Source: Pedobacter petrophilus (GTDB lineage: Bacteria; Bacteroidota; Bacteroidia; Sphingobacteriales; Sphingobacteriaceae). From it: a stretch of 64,000 bases of DNA. The DNA is taken from positions 124,001-188,000 of the forward strand of contig NZ_WKKH01000007.1 of NCBI RefSeq assembly GCF_009674725.1. The letters are read 5' to 3'. Shown piece by piece: positions 1 to 8,627 of this stretch; position 1 is the first letter of the stretch, and each line of letters opens with the position of its first letter. Under the pieces are notes generated by a model that was given only the letters and a program-made list of their open reading frames with translations, was not told the origin of the DNA and searched no databases. Position numbers and translations under genes: made by a program.

Positions 1-1075
1 CAGTAAGAAAATCTTCAGCCTTTACGGCCATACCGTTTTCAAAATGAATGCGCTGAACTTTGAAACCAACCGGTTTATCCGCATTCCAGGAACCATGCCA
101 GGCAACAAGGCCGTCTCCCGACCAGTCTGCGGGAATGTTACTTGCGCCGCGAAAAAAAGTAAAGCCAATAGGGGCCATGTGAGCCGTTAGTTCCAGAACT
201 GAAGGCTGGGTATTTTTGACCACTTCTTCCTTAGTGTTTCCAGCCGGATCTTCACGGCTCTTATCTATTTCCCGCTTTCCGTAAGCATAGGGAAATCCAT
301 AATCTGCGCCCATTGTAATGTGGTTAACTTCTTCGGGCGGCCACTCATTTCCCTTTGCATCTCCTCCATTATCTATGCCCCAAAGCTCCCTGGTTTGTGG
401 GTGCCAGTCGAAGCCTATCGTATTTCTAAGGCCACTGGCATATATTTTTCTGCTCCAGTTATTTGGATCAACCTGCAAAATAACAGCGGTTTCCTTGTCA
501 CTTTCCTTACAATCGTTGCATAAAGATCCTACGCTAATGTAAAGCATCCCGTCAGGCCCAAAATCCATGGTACGGTTGGGGTGCTGACCGCCATCAGGAA
601 GGTCTTTGATCAGTGTCTCTTTTCCGTAAATATTAAGTGTTCCATCTGGTTTAACCGGATAACGACGTACTTCATTGCTATTGCAGAGGTACATCCAGTT
701 GTCTTTCATAGTGATTCCGTGCACGCCTTTAAATTCTGCAACTACAGTTACCAGGTTTTCGAATTTCCCATCCTTGTTTTTATCTTCCAGCAGCAAAACG
801 TCACCACCGTCTCTGCGGGTAACGTAAACATTGCCAGCTGCACTGGTATAAAGCATTCTGGGTTTCCCAAGCCCTGATGCGGCGAGACTTACCTGCCAGC
901 CGGGAGGGGTTTTAAGTAAGCTAACCATCTCCGGCTTAAATTCCATTATCTGGGCATATTTTGTTACCGATACCGATCGCGTAACTTCTTTTGGTGGAAG
1001 TCCACGTTGCGCCTGCGCCTGCCCGGCGGAGGCCATAAGTGCAATCAAGGCAAATTGTAAAGTTCTATATTTCAT
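1..1075 (-). CDS. Secreted PQQ-type sugar (sorbosone-like) dehydrogenase, C-terminus cut by window edge
   Basis: The minus-strand frame is open from an ATG at 1073-1075 to the left edge, about 358 codons. It starts with a clear signal peptide ending in AQAQ. The mature part shows repeated beta-propeller phrases: GNVYVTRRDGG, GVHGITMKDNWMYLC, GGQHPNRTMDFGPDGMLYISVG and GFDWHPQTRELWGIDNGGD. These are typical of soluble aldose-sugar/L-sorbosone dehydrogenases that bind PQQ. The enzyme should oxidise sugars or related aldehydes in the periplasm. The substrate cannot be told from the sequence, and the last part of the propeller lies outside the window. No neighbouring gene explains its pathway. 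Confidence 0.85.
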   Translation of the reverse strand, partial: MKYRTLQFALIALMASAGQAQAQRGLPPKEVTRSVSVTKYAQIMEFKPEMVSLLKTPPGWQVSLAASGLGKPRMLYTSAAGNVYVTRRDGGDVLLLEDKNKDGKFENLVTVVAEFKGVHGITMKDNWMYLCNSNEVRRYPVKPDGTLNIYGKETLIKDLPDGGQHPNRTMDFGPDGMLYISVGSLCNDCKESDKETAVILQVDPNNWSRKIYASGLRNTIGFDWHPQTRELWGIDNGGDAKGNEWPPEEVNHITMGADYGFPYAYGKREIDKSREDPAGNTKEEVVKNTQPSVLELTAHMAPIGFTFFRGASNIPADWSGDGLVAWHGSWNADKPVGFKVQRIHFENGMAVKAEDFLT

Positions 1076-1470
1076 ATCCGTTTTTTTAACTTGAACATTC
1101 CTTTCCAGTTTTAAGTTTTGAAAAGATGATCAGATCTATAGTGCCGTTTGATTAATCATTTGGAATCATCAGGATTCGCAATAAAATTATCAGCAAGGGA
1201 TGGCCGCGAAATAACACGGCAGTCATCTCCATATAGGGAAAGGCCGTGGGTTTAGAAGAAAACCAGCGTACGATTACAAAGCCTGAAATGGAAAGCCGTT
1301 GCGGGATTGGCAATACCAAAGACATAAAATGTGAACAATATCAGACCACATTTTATGCTTTGATGAATTACAAGAGTTATAGTCCTTTATAACTGGGTTA
1401 AATTACGCTGCTATTGTTCTCTGTGAATCCGTAATTGTTGTTTGCACCTCCAAGATGGGGCCGCATTGCT
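1076..1470. other. Intergenic region without a recognised gene
   Basis: These 395 bases hold the promoter side of the sugar dehydrogenase and the 3' side of the NmrA-type gene. An inverted repeat, CATAAAATGTG at 1323-1333 with CACATTTTATG at 1347-1357, could form an 11 bp hairpin but has no T-run. I recognise no coding remnant. Confidence 0.5.
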
Positions 1471-2349
1471 TTATGCATAAACACGGTCAATAAACTGCTT
1501 AACTGTGAGTGGTTTTCTTCCTAAGAATTTTTCCAAAGTATCCTCCTCCACATCCATTTCGCCTTGTGACAGCGCTACGGCCCACATGGTGAACATTCCA
1601 ATATACAAATCCGGTATCCCCAAGCCTTTTAAAGTTGATTTGAATACCTCGACCGACGGGGATTGATAAGAAACATCCTTCCCGGTTGCAGTAGATAATG
1701 CAGTAGTGATGTCACCAAAAGAAACGGAACTGATATTGGTTAGCTGGTAAACCTTGTTTTCATGGCCCGCTGTGGTTAACACATAGGATGCGGCTTCTGC
1801 CAGTTCCTCACGCAGCACATAGCTGGCTTTTCCATCTTTGGCCGGGAAGAAAATAACGCCTTTTTCTGCTACCTTATCGCCGGCAAATATTGGAATCATT
1901 TCCAGGTAAATTCCATTTTGAAGGATGGTATAGTCAATTCCGCTGCTTTTCAAATAATCCTCTGACTGCACATGCGATTCTTGAAATGCAGCAATGGCGG
2001 AGTTTTTATAACCTGATTTTCTGATAAACGATGTATAAATAATGTGTTTAACACCAGCTTCCTTTGCAGCTTTGATTGCATTGATGTGTTGAGCGGTCCT
2101 GTTTTCAACCGCCTGCTTGTCATTACTGGATACCAGCATCAATTTATCCACACCCTTGAACGCCTTGATCAGTGAATCATAATTGTTATAATCTCCAACG
2201 CGTATCCGAACCCCTTTGTCTTCCAAAGCCGTCACTTTACCTGCATTTCTAACCAAAACAGAAATTTCTGAAGGGCTAATCCCTTTTTTTAACAAATGGT
2301 CAATGGCATTACCACCAAACTGACCTGTAGCACCTGTAACTAAAATCAT
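1471..2349 (-). CDS. NmrA-like NAD(P)H-binding oxidoreductase, quinone reductase 2 (QOR2/YtfG) type
   Basis: This is a 292-residue atypical short-chain dehydrogenase. The start is placed at the Met directly before ILVTGATGQFGG, the Rossmann dinucleotide-binding glycine motif; eight further codons upstream look non-native. The phrases GVDKLMLVSSND, AAKEAGVKHIIYTS and the C-terminal LGRKPLTVKQFI are as in YtfG-type NAD(P)H:quinone oxidoreductases, and length agrees with that family. It probably reduces quinones or other electrophiles in the cytosol. It diverges from an HxlR regulator 105 bp away, a common pairing in which the regulator responds to quinone or aldehyde stress and represses the reductase. 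Confidence 0.85.
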   Translation of the reverse strand: MILVTGATGQFGGNAIDHLLKKGISPSEISVLVRNAGKVTALEDKGVRIRVGDYNNYDSLIKAFKGVDKLMLVSSNDKQAVENRTAQHINAIKAAKEAGVKHIIYTSFIRKSGYKNSAIAAFQESHVQSEDYLKSSGIDYTILQNGIYLEMIPIFAGDKVAEKGVIFFPAKDGKASYVLREELAEAASYVLTTAGHENKVYQLTNISSVSFGDITTALSTATGKDVSYQSPSVEVFKSTLKGLGIPDLYIGMFTMWAVALSQGEMDVEEDTLEKFLGRKPLTVKQFIDRVYA

Positions 2350-2396
2350 CTTTAATATTTTAATGTTTGGCAATACTACAATTAAAGATATATAAA

Positions 2397-2438
2397 GTAT
2401 ATTTTGTATTTAAGAAATAGTGCTATACTTTTGTATAC
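2397..2438. promoter_or_regulatory. Candidate HxlR operator, repeated TATA(C)TTTTGTAT element
   Basis: Two copies of a nearly identical element, TATATTTTGTAT at 2398-2409 and TATACTTTTGTAT at 2424-2436, lie 27 bp apart between the divergent reductase and HxlR genes. HxlR proteins are known to bind repeats in such spacers. The second copy also resembles the Bacteroidota -7 box, so part of the signal may be promoter. Confidence 0.4.
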
Positions 2439-2454
2439 TAATAAAGCAAACCTG

Positions 2455-2847
2455 ATGAGTAAATTTAAAGAGTTGATCGAAAGTGAAAAGAATGAGCGCT
2501 GTCCAAGAAGCTACGTATTGGCTTTAACAGACACACTGAATGTTATTAATGGTAAATGGAAACTTCCTATCATCGCGTCACTTTTACGCGACGTGGTTCG
2601 CTTTAAAGATTTGCTGGACAGGACAGAAAAGATCACCCCCCGTATGTTGTCGAAGGAACTGAAAGAATTGGAAATTAATGGTATTGTTGAACGCAAAGTA
2701 TTCAATCAGACTCCTGTTCTGATCGAATATAGATTAACCGAATCCGGAAAACACCTGACTAATGTGATTGACACCATGATCGATTGGGGCGTGATGCATA
2801 GAAAATACGTCGTTCCAGGTAAACAGCTTGTCGAAGTTGATATTTAA
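2455..2847 (+). CDS. HxlR-family transcriptional regulator
   Basis: The start chosen is the Met of MSKFKELI, giving 130 residues, the usual HxlR length; the longer frame begins with TTG and unlikely codons. The winged helix is intact: INGKWKLPIIASLL, then RFKDLL, ITPRMLSKELKELEINGIVER and the wing with PVLIEYRLTESG, ending in the dimerisation helix with MIDWG. These regulators sense reactive carbonyls or quinones, often through an N-terminal Cys; here the only Cys precedes PRSYV near residue 15, in the typical sensing place. It probably controls itself and the divergent NmrA-type reductase. Confidence 0.9.
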   Translation: MSKFKELIESEKNERCPRSYVLALTDTLNVINGKWKLPIIASLLRDVVRFKDLLDRTEKITPRMLSKELKELEINGIVERKVFNQTPVLIEYRLTESGKHLTNVIDTMIDWGVMHRKYVVPGKQLVEVDI

Positions 2848-2915
2848 TAAGACCGGTTTTTTAAACATGATCCACACCAAGCGGGCTTCTTTTATGCATC
2901 TATAATGGCCTATAA

Positions 2916-3305
2916 CTACTTAAGGGACTCATTTTCCCCCATCCAGCCCAAGTGGGTATGCTTAAAATCATCTGGAAACTTTAGGCCATAACCCAGCATG
3001 CGGTCAAACGATGAGTGGGCTACCAACAGGATCCCGCTAGTAATCAGTATATCTATGTGCATAAAAAAGCCGATAGCCACCAGGGTTAACGCTATTGCAC
3101 GATGATGGAATAAGTTGTAGGTAAAGGCGCCTATACGAGAATTCACGAGGTAGCCCAGCATAGAAAGGTCAGGACTAAAAAATAGGAGTACCCAAACCCA
3201 AACAGGCAAACCGAGGTTGTATTCAGATAAAAAATAAATAAAAACTATAGTTATTGCAGCTTCTTCGATTTTAATGGCGAAGTCCATCACTTTTTTCGGT
3301 TTCAT
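2916..3305 (-). CDS. DUF4260 family small membrane protein
   Basis: A 129-residue protein with hydrophobic helices around residues 12-28, 33-50 and 73-100, and the DUF4260 signatures SPDLSMLGY, NLFHHRA, AHSSFDRMLGYGLK and HLGWMG. It should sit in the inner membrane. The conserved His and Asp residues suggest metal or substrate binding, but no function is known for the family. It starts 62 bp downstream of the Crp-type gene on the same strand and may be co-transcribed with it. Confidence 0.85.
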   Translation of the reverse strand: MKPKKVMDFAIKIEEAAITIVFIYFLSEYNLGLPVWVWVLLFFSPDLSMLGYLVNSRIGAFTYNLFHHRAIALTLVAIGFFMHIDILITSGILLVAHSSFDRMLGYGLKFPDDFKHTHLGWMGENESLK

Positions 3306-3366
3306 AACAATGATTTTTTGTTAGGCAAACATAGGCGTTAAACCGAAGGTCTCCTCTTGACAAAAA

Positions 3367-3936
3367 TCAAGAAAGCAGTTTTCTTCGAATCCGGCTGAAG
3401 GTCTCTGGTGTCATGCCCAGCATGGAGGCCAGGTATTGCAGGGGTACCTGGTTAAAGAGTTCACGGTTCTGATCGAACAATTTCTGATAACGTTCTTCGG
3501 CTGGCATAGAGATTAGATCGAAAATGCGATTCTCTAACATTACGAAACATTTACTCATGAACAGTTTTTCAAATTCATGCCATTTGGGTATTAATTTTCC
3601 CATTGTAAGATATCCTTCGTAGTCTATTGTAAATAAACGTGTGTCTGTCAGTGCCTGTATATTGAAGCGTGAGGGGTTACGAAACATGAAACCTTGAATA
3701 TCCGTGATAAAATACCCGGCTGTGCCTATCCATTGGGTAACTTCTTTTTCGGGCAAGTTAACGTATACCCTGATCATGCCGCTTTCAATAAAACTAAGCT
3801 TGTTGCAGAACTTACCTGTTCGTAAAAAGTAGCTTCCCTTTTCCAGGGTCTCGGGTCTGAATAATCCGCTCACCCGTTGGCAGTCATCCAGACTAATTCC
3901 AAAATGCTGATGGATATGGCTTTCAAGCTCGTTCAT
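3367..3936 (-). CDS. Crp/Fnr-family transcriptional regulator
   Basis: A 189-residue cyclic-nucleotide-binding-fold regulator. The beta-roll covers about residues 25-115 (SYFLRTGKFCNKLSFIESGMIRVYV), followed by the long dimer helix. A short winged-helix segment at the C-terminus contains PLQYLASMLGMTPETFSRIRR. It belongs to the Bacteroidota Crp-like group that lacks the canonical cAMP contact RSA, so a cAMP response is doubtful. It probably acts on neighbouring stress or membrane genes; DUF4260 follows directly. Confidence 0.88.
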   Translation of the reverse strand: MNELESHIHQHFGISLDDCQRVSGLFRPETLEKGSYFLRTGKFCNKLSFIESGMIRVYVNLPEKEVTQWIGTAGYFITDIQGFMFRNPSRFNIQALTDTRLFTIDYEGYLTMGKLIPKWHEFEKLFMSKCFVMLENRIFDLISMPAEERYQKLFDQNRELFNQVPLQYLASMLGMTPETFSRIRRKLLS

Positions 3937-3972
3937 CGTAATAGTATATTAGTTAGCAGTAAAAAGTTTAAG

Positions 3973-3996
3973 ATGGTCAATCAAAATATTGATCGA
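3973..3996. promoter_or_regulatory. Imperfect palindrome upstream of the Crp-type gene
   Basis: GGTCAATCAA and TTGATCGACC flank a 4-base AATA centre (9 of 10 pairs match), about 40 bp upstream of the Crp-type start. This is the size and place expected of an autoregulatory Crp-family site, though it does not match the E. coli consensus. Confidence 0.3.
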
Positions 3997-4178
3997 CCTG
4001 CAATTTAACCAATGTTCGTACCGGTTTAAGAGCTCTAATAAACATTCATTTTGCTTTTGTAAAGCTAAGGAAATGCTTAAAATATTCAAGGAAGAAAGGA
4101 TTATCCCGAGAAGCGCTTTACCAGCTTCCAGTTACGAGCAGTGTGCCAGGTAAACTCTTCAACGGAGTGAGTTAATAA

Positions 4179-4586
4179 TTATGCGTATGTTTCTGTTGAA
4201 GGTCCTGCATAGTCAGTTTTTTTATTCATAAAATATGCTATAATTAAATTAGGTATCCGGCACCACCAGGCTACAATAAGATATGCAGTTTCAAAATTGC
4301 CGACTACTATATTTAAAATGGGTAGCCAAAGCCGTAAGGTAACTGCGGCAAAGCAGGAGGCATAGCTATAAATCATCATCTTTTGATGTTGAATCCATTT
4401 CCCTTTCATGATATTGAGATATCCCATCAAAGTTGTATAAAACCATATTATGCTTAGGCTCATGAAACCCAAAGCTGCAGCAATACCTCCCGTTGCATAA
4501 AAAGCAATATAAAAGCCAGTAAGTGCGCTGAGTAGAACAGAAATTATATAAATTTTGCCGATTTGCTTGGTTAAAGCTTTCCCATG
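4179..4586 (-). pseudogene. 5'-truncated DUF2306 membrane protein remnant
   Basis: About 135 codons are open on the minus strand and read like the C-terminal two thirds of a DUF2306 membrane protein: IGKIYIISVLLSALTGFYIAF, ATGGIAAALGF, IQHQKMMIYSYA, AAVTLRLWLP, VAWWCRIPNLIIAY. The segment before IGKIYI runs into stops at 4587-4592, although a neighbouring frame continues with plausible residues (AFVRNSMGK). The N-terminal helices are not recognisable. A frameshift plus loss of the 5' end is the simplest reading. A short internal start near 4463-4472 could still yield a 3-helix protein. It lies close to the end of the serine hydrolase gene, also minus strand. Confidence 0.7.
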
Positions 4587-4680
4587 CTATTACGGACAAA
4601 GGCTTTATCGGAGCTTTGTGAAAGCTAATTTTATTAATGCCTATTATGGGTTTACACGCATTTCAATTATTTACGGTCTT

Positions 4681-5769
4681 TTATTTGGAGAACATTTTCA
4701 ACGTCAACGCCGCTATGTCTCCTGTTACTTTCGTCGGTGAATTACAGTCGCAGTTACTTAAACCCAGCACATAAATGTCCTCTTCCGGTATATAAACACC
4801 CATGGTCTTAAATCCGAAGATGCTGCCGCCATGTTCCCTTGTTGGGGTGCCATTTATATCTTTGATATGCCAGCCATAACCATAGGTAAATTCTTTCCCG
4901 TCATTTAATTGATATTTGCTAAACGCCTTTTTAGTTTCCGCGCCATTAAGAAGCACGTTATGGTTTAACGCATTTTGCCATTTCAGCATATCGCCCATTG
5001 TAGACATTAGTGAGCCTGAGGAGAAGGGTACACTAAAACTGATTACGGTCTTGTTCACATAACCGTAAGATTTTTTATGATAGCCATAAGCCCTTTTTCG
5101 GATCACCTTTCTATCACTCGCATACAAAGATTGATCCATCCCAACTTTTTTGAAAATGTGCCCTGTAATGAAGTCTTCGTAGGTTTCTCCGGATACTAAT
5201 TCTATGATGTACCCCAACAGCACATAGCCGGAATTATCGTATTCAAACTTCTCACCAGGAGCGAAGTCAAGCGGTTCATTTTTGAAATAGTCGACCATCA
5301 TTTTTGGTGTCATATCCTTTTGAGAAATGTCTGATAGCGATTTCATTTTTGTGAAATCTTTGATTCCCGATGTATGCGTCAACAAATGATGAATGGTTAT
5401 CTTGTCTCCTGACGGGTAGTCCGGAATGTATTTGGAAACGGGATCATTTACATTTAATTTGCCCTGTTCCTCCAACATCAGTACCGCCACAGCTGTAAAT
5501 TGCTTGGTCATCGAACCCAGTTCAAAAACATTGTCGGTGTGCAGGTTGGCATCCAATTCCAGATTAGCTTTACCAAAAGCTTTTTGATAAATGATTTTTC
5601 CTTTTTTAGCGACCATGAATACGACTCCGGGACCGGTAGGGTCATTAAACACTGTTTTTATCGCACTGTCAATCTTCGTTTCCAGGTTTTGCGCAAAGAG
5701 GTTATTAAATGAGCTACAAATAATTAGAGAAAGGATTAATAGCGTTCTAATGTGATCTTTTTTTATCAT
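4681..5769 (-). CDS. Secreted serine hydrolase, beta-lactamase class C/esterase family
   Basis: A 362-residue protein with a signal peptide (residues 1-26, ending LFAQ). The penicillin-binding fold motifs are all present: SMTK carries the nucleophile Ser near residue 86, YDNSGY gives the Tyr-x-Asn motif near 177, and the third motif is HGG (EHGGSIFGF) near 319 in place of KTG. The family includes esterases, D-aminopeptidases and class C-like enzymes, so antibiotic hydrolysis should not be assumed. A rearranged partial copy of its 5' end lies at 7388-7497. Confidence 0.88.
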   Translation of the reverse strand: MIKKDHIRTLLILSLIICSSFNNLFAQNLETKIDSAIKTVFNDPTGPGVVFMVAKKGKIIYQKAFGKANLELDANLHTDNVFELGSMTKQFTAVAVLMLEEQGKLNVNDPVSKYIPDYPSGDKITIHHLLTHTSGIKDFTKMKSLSDISQKDMTPKMMVDYFKNEPLDFAPGEKFEYDNSGYVLLGYIIELVSGETYEDFITGHIFKKVGMDQSLYASDRKVIRKRAYGYHKKSYGYVNKTVISFSVPFSSGSLMSTMGDMLKWQNALNHNVLLNGAETKKAFSKYQLNDGKEFTYGYGWHIKDINGTPTREHGGSIFGFKTMGVYIPEEDIYVLGLSNCDCNSPTKVTGDIAALTLKMFSK

Positions 5770-6348
5770 TTTTTGACTTTTAGGCTTATGACGCGCTGAA
5801 AACTAAACTGGTTACAGTAAAATGGTCTATTATGCATTTTGCAGATAATTACCGTTATCAGGGCTTAATGGCGCTGAACATAAAAAAGATAAAAGTGTTT
5901 AAGCACCTAAGTCTAGTATGATAAAAAAACAATCAGGTGATAAGTCTTCCGCTAACAATACTTTCTGTATTTTGAAATCTTTTCTTTTGATTATTTTTTA
6001 TAAAAAGAGATATGGAAAAAAAATCTTGTTAATTGCCGGATTTTTAGACACTCACAAACCTCCAACCTGTCACAACTTTATTTGAAGATGGGCTCAAGAA
6101 AGGACAAAAAGATCTGGCTGCCGTTTATTTAATACCGGTCAAGGAAAAGACGCATGACTTCCTTTAGGTTAGATATAACAGAAGGATTTGGTTCTCGTGT
6201 GACAAAGTGACCCGGGCAGCTCGCTAGTTATTTAACTTAAATTATACTGTTGATTTTTCAAGTAATCTTCAGGGCAATGGCCTAAAGTTGCCTAAAACTT
6301 TACAATGACTTTAAGCACTGAACCCGCTCCCCCCGTTTTCTGTAGTAA
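5770..6348. other. Gene-free region of 579 bases
   Basis: No reading frame with family resemblance was found on either strand. The first ~50 bases (up to about 5820) are the serine hydrolase upstream region, which is duplicated near 7440-7497. The rest is A/T-rich with no clear terminator. It separates the serine hydrolase from the frameshifted hydrolase. Confidence 0.5.
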
Positions 6349-7349
6349 TTATTGGGGGTTTGATATTTTATTCACCATATCGTTGATTGCGTTTTCAATA
6401 ATTTTTGGCTGTTCCTGGTTGATATAATGACCACTGTTTGATACAAAGATTTGTTTGCTGTCAGTTGAAAGACGTAAAAAATCATTTTGCATTTTATTCC
6501 AGGCAGTTATCATTTCCTTTTTTAATTTTTCGTCTTTGATTAAAGAATCATAGCGTTTTTCATCCGCTGCCGTTAATATATAAAGAGGAATAGAGCCAAA
6601 AGATTTTATTTTTGATGCTTGTTTTTGATGGAACTCATATGATCTTGCTCTTCCAACACAGCATCAGCACTTTTGTAAAGTAAAGCGGGCATTATTGAAT
6701 TTTGATATTCGTATTGTTTACCATTTGGAAACATACTTTTGAACATTAATCTAGCGAGTCCAAAAGTATTAGCGAATTTTAAAAGACCACCTGGTAACCC
6801 CTGATTTGCCATTTTGAATAGTTCAGGCGATAAATATTTTTCATCATCGGGGCATTGACTATCAACAAATATGACACCTGAAACATCTTTAGGATATTTG
6901 TTGACAAAAAATCGGTTAAGTGTTCCTCCGAATGAATGCCCTACAAGAATGTACGGTTTTGGGGCGTTAGCCTTTTCCAGTAAAAGATGTAATTCTTTAG
7001 CAATTTCCTCACCTGATTTTGGGTTTTTACCTCTATCACTCCATAAAATTCCTGATCTATCGTATGAAACACTTGTATAAGAGGTTGGTAATTCTTGTTG
7101 AATATTATACCATTGCAGGTGTCCGGCCGGATCAAAAGCGGTTTCAAATACAACAGTTGGCCCTCCATTTCCTTTTTTATAATAATGAAGGCGATGATTT
7201 TCAACTTCTACAAAGTTTCCGTCTGGATTGATTTTTTCGGCATCATTTCGGGATTTCCATTCAAAAACAAATCCAACTATGAGTAATAATACTACTAATG
7301 TAATTAAACATAAGCCTATCCGTTTCATCCATTTGATAAAAGTTTTCAT
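6349..7349 (-). pseudogene. Alpha/beta hydrolase, split by a frameshift
   Basis: The first frame (7349 down to 6606, 247 codons) encodes an N-terminal membrane anchor (residues 8-29) and an alpha/beta hydrolase core with the nucleophile elbow VGHSFGG around residue 137. It stops after MSSIKNKHQK. Another frame then continues with the missing C-terminus, KIKSFGSIPLYILTAADEKR through SNSGHYINQEQP, which holds the catalytic His, and ends at 6349-6351. A one- or two-base indel near 6606-6630 explains this. If the frameshift is real the protein lacks its catalytic His; a sequencing error is the alternative. Confidence 0.82.
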
Positions 7350-7387
7350 ATTTTTTTAGAAGATGTTTATATTTTTGTTACACTACT

Positions 7388-7497
7388 TTTGAAAAAGTCA
7401 ACCATCATTTTTGGCGTCATAGCGTTTTAATGTGATCTTTTTTATTTTTTGATTTTAGTTTATGACGCGCTTATACCTAACCTGGTTACCGTAAAAT
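7388..7497 (-). pseudogene. Rearranged fragment copy of the serine hydrolase gene
   Basis: Bases 7388-7420 match the internal serine hydrolase segment 5281-5313 with 3 differences in 33. Immediately next to it, 7421-7497 match the 5' end and upstream region of the same gene (5741-5820), including TTATGACGCGCT and TAACCTGGTTAC versus TAAACTGGTTAC. The start codon is lost. This is what remains of a second paralogue after an internal deletion joined codon ~10 to codon ~152. Confidence 0.75.
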
Positions 7498-7543
7498 AGC
7501 TAAGAATGAATTATATACAGGGCTAACGTGATTATGCTAAACA

Positions 7544-7705
7544 TCAACCGGTTTCCTTTATCATTAAGTAGATCGCGTTATCCTGCGGGTAATTGATACC
7601 CAGTGGCCCGGTAGGGGTATTATCATCTTTTTTTTCTTTTTTGCACGCCGTTATCATCAGCGAAAGCAAGAGTAGCAGCAAAGGTAATTTGTGTAATGTT
7701 TTCAT
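7544..7705 (-). CDS. Small putative lipoprotein (53 aa)
   Basis: The start is the Met of MKTLHKLP; a longer frame would overlap the preceding gene. A hydrophobic stretch ends in LMITAC, a lipobox, so Cys near residue 21 would be lipidated. The mature part is only about 33 residues, Lys-rich and then GPLGINYPQDNAIYLM. It begins 19 bp after the stop of the outer-membrane protein gene, so the two are probably one transcript. No family is recognised. It may be a truncated gene, given the decayed neighbourhood. Confidence 0.55.
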   Translation of the reverse strand: MKTLHKLPLLLLLLSLMITACKKEKKDDNTPTGPLGINYPQDNAIYLMIKETG

Positions 7706-7724
7706 AAGTTTTTTAGTTTGGAGG

Positions 7725-8330
7725 TTAAAGTTTAAAAGTGACACCTACATTGAGCACCGCAAGGCTCTGATAACCCAGTTCTGCAAACAGGCCGGTATTA
7801 TTTGAGAAATAATACTTGCCACCCGCAAACAGGCCGAAACCAATGCCGCTGCCTGTAGTGCCGTTAAAGCCCTGGTTATCGCTCACACTGGCAACTACAT
7901 AGCCAAGGCTGGCGCCGCCATAAACATCAAATTCAGGGTCGAGTTCAAGCAGTTCATTAAAGTGGTATGAACCGCGGGCACCAATGTAAAATGCATTTTC
8001 TTTAAAGCTGTAGTTTGCCCCTGGTAAGTCAACATTGTATTTAGAGGAGGCGTAGGCTGCTTGCCCGCCTATACTGATTTCGTTGGTAATCCCTTTTTCA
8101 TAAGAGATACCTGGATTTACCGGTAATGATGACGAATAACCAGAACCAAAGAACGGACTACCGATACCAACACCTATATTCAGCAGATTATCGCCTTTGC
8201 TGTAAGCTTTAGCCGTGGTTTTCAATACCCTGTTAGTATTTGGGGAAATCTTACGTTTTGATTTAGACTGAGCTTGCGCCGCAACGCAAATTGCTACAAA
8301 GAAGAACATCATTAATAATTGCTTTTTCAT
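7725..8330 (-). CDS. Outer-membrane beta-barrel protein
   Basis: A 201-residue protein with a signal peptide (cleavage near AQAQSKS). The rest alternates like a small barrel: LLNIGVGIGSPFFG, EISIGGQAAYAS, AFYIGARGSYHF, DVYGGASLGYVV, FGLFAGGKYYF, GLFAELGYQSLAVLNVGVTFKL. It ends in a hydrophobic aromatic beta-strand as required for outer-membrane insertion. Related proteins are annotated only as outer membrane beta-barrel or porin-like family. It is followed directly by the small lipoprotein. Confidence 0.8.
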   Translation of the reverse strand: MKKQLLMMFFFVAICVAAQAQSKSKRKISPNTNRVLKTTAKAYSKGDNLLNIGVGIGSPFFGSGYSSSLPVNPGISYEKGITNEISIGGQAAYASSKYNVDLPGANYSFKENAFYIGARGSYHFNELLELDPEFDVYGGASLGYVVASVSDNQGFNGTTGSGIGFGLFAGGKYYFSNNTGLFAELGYQSLAVLNVGVTFKL

Positions 8331-8627
8331 TTTAGATAGCAGATAGATTGAATTATGGTTAAAAAATTGATTTTTCTTAGCTTAATACAGGCATTTGAAA
8401 AGGCGATCAAAAATGGGAAGCCATAGATAAAACATTTGCAATTACCCGTTTCTAGTATTCTTGATGATATTTTATATCTTCTGATGGAAATCATTTTAGA
8501 GGGTTAAATTCAGCGGGGATACTAACGAAAGGGAGATGATATTACTGGCGCAATGAAGCACCTCCTTTAGGATTAGTCATCTTCTGTTTAAAGCTTAAGC
8601 CTTACTTTCATGCTGTATTGAAATTGA

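Noticed and set aside
318..877. Plus-strand open frames of 60-100 codons
   Set aside because: They are antisense to the sugar dehydrogenase, whose minus-strand frame has signal peptide and propeller motifs.
4681..5769. Serine hydrolase as an AmpC-type antibiotic resistance gene
   Set aside because: The third motif is HGG and not KTG, and the family is dominated by esterases and peptidases.
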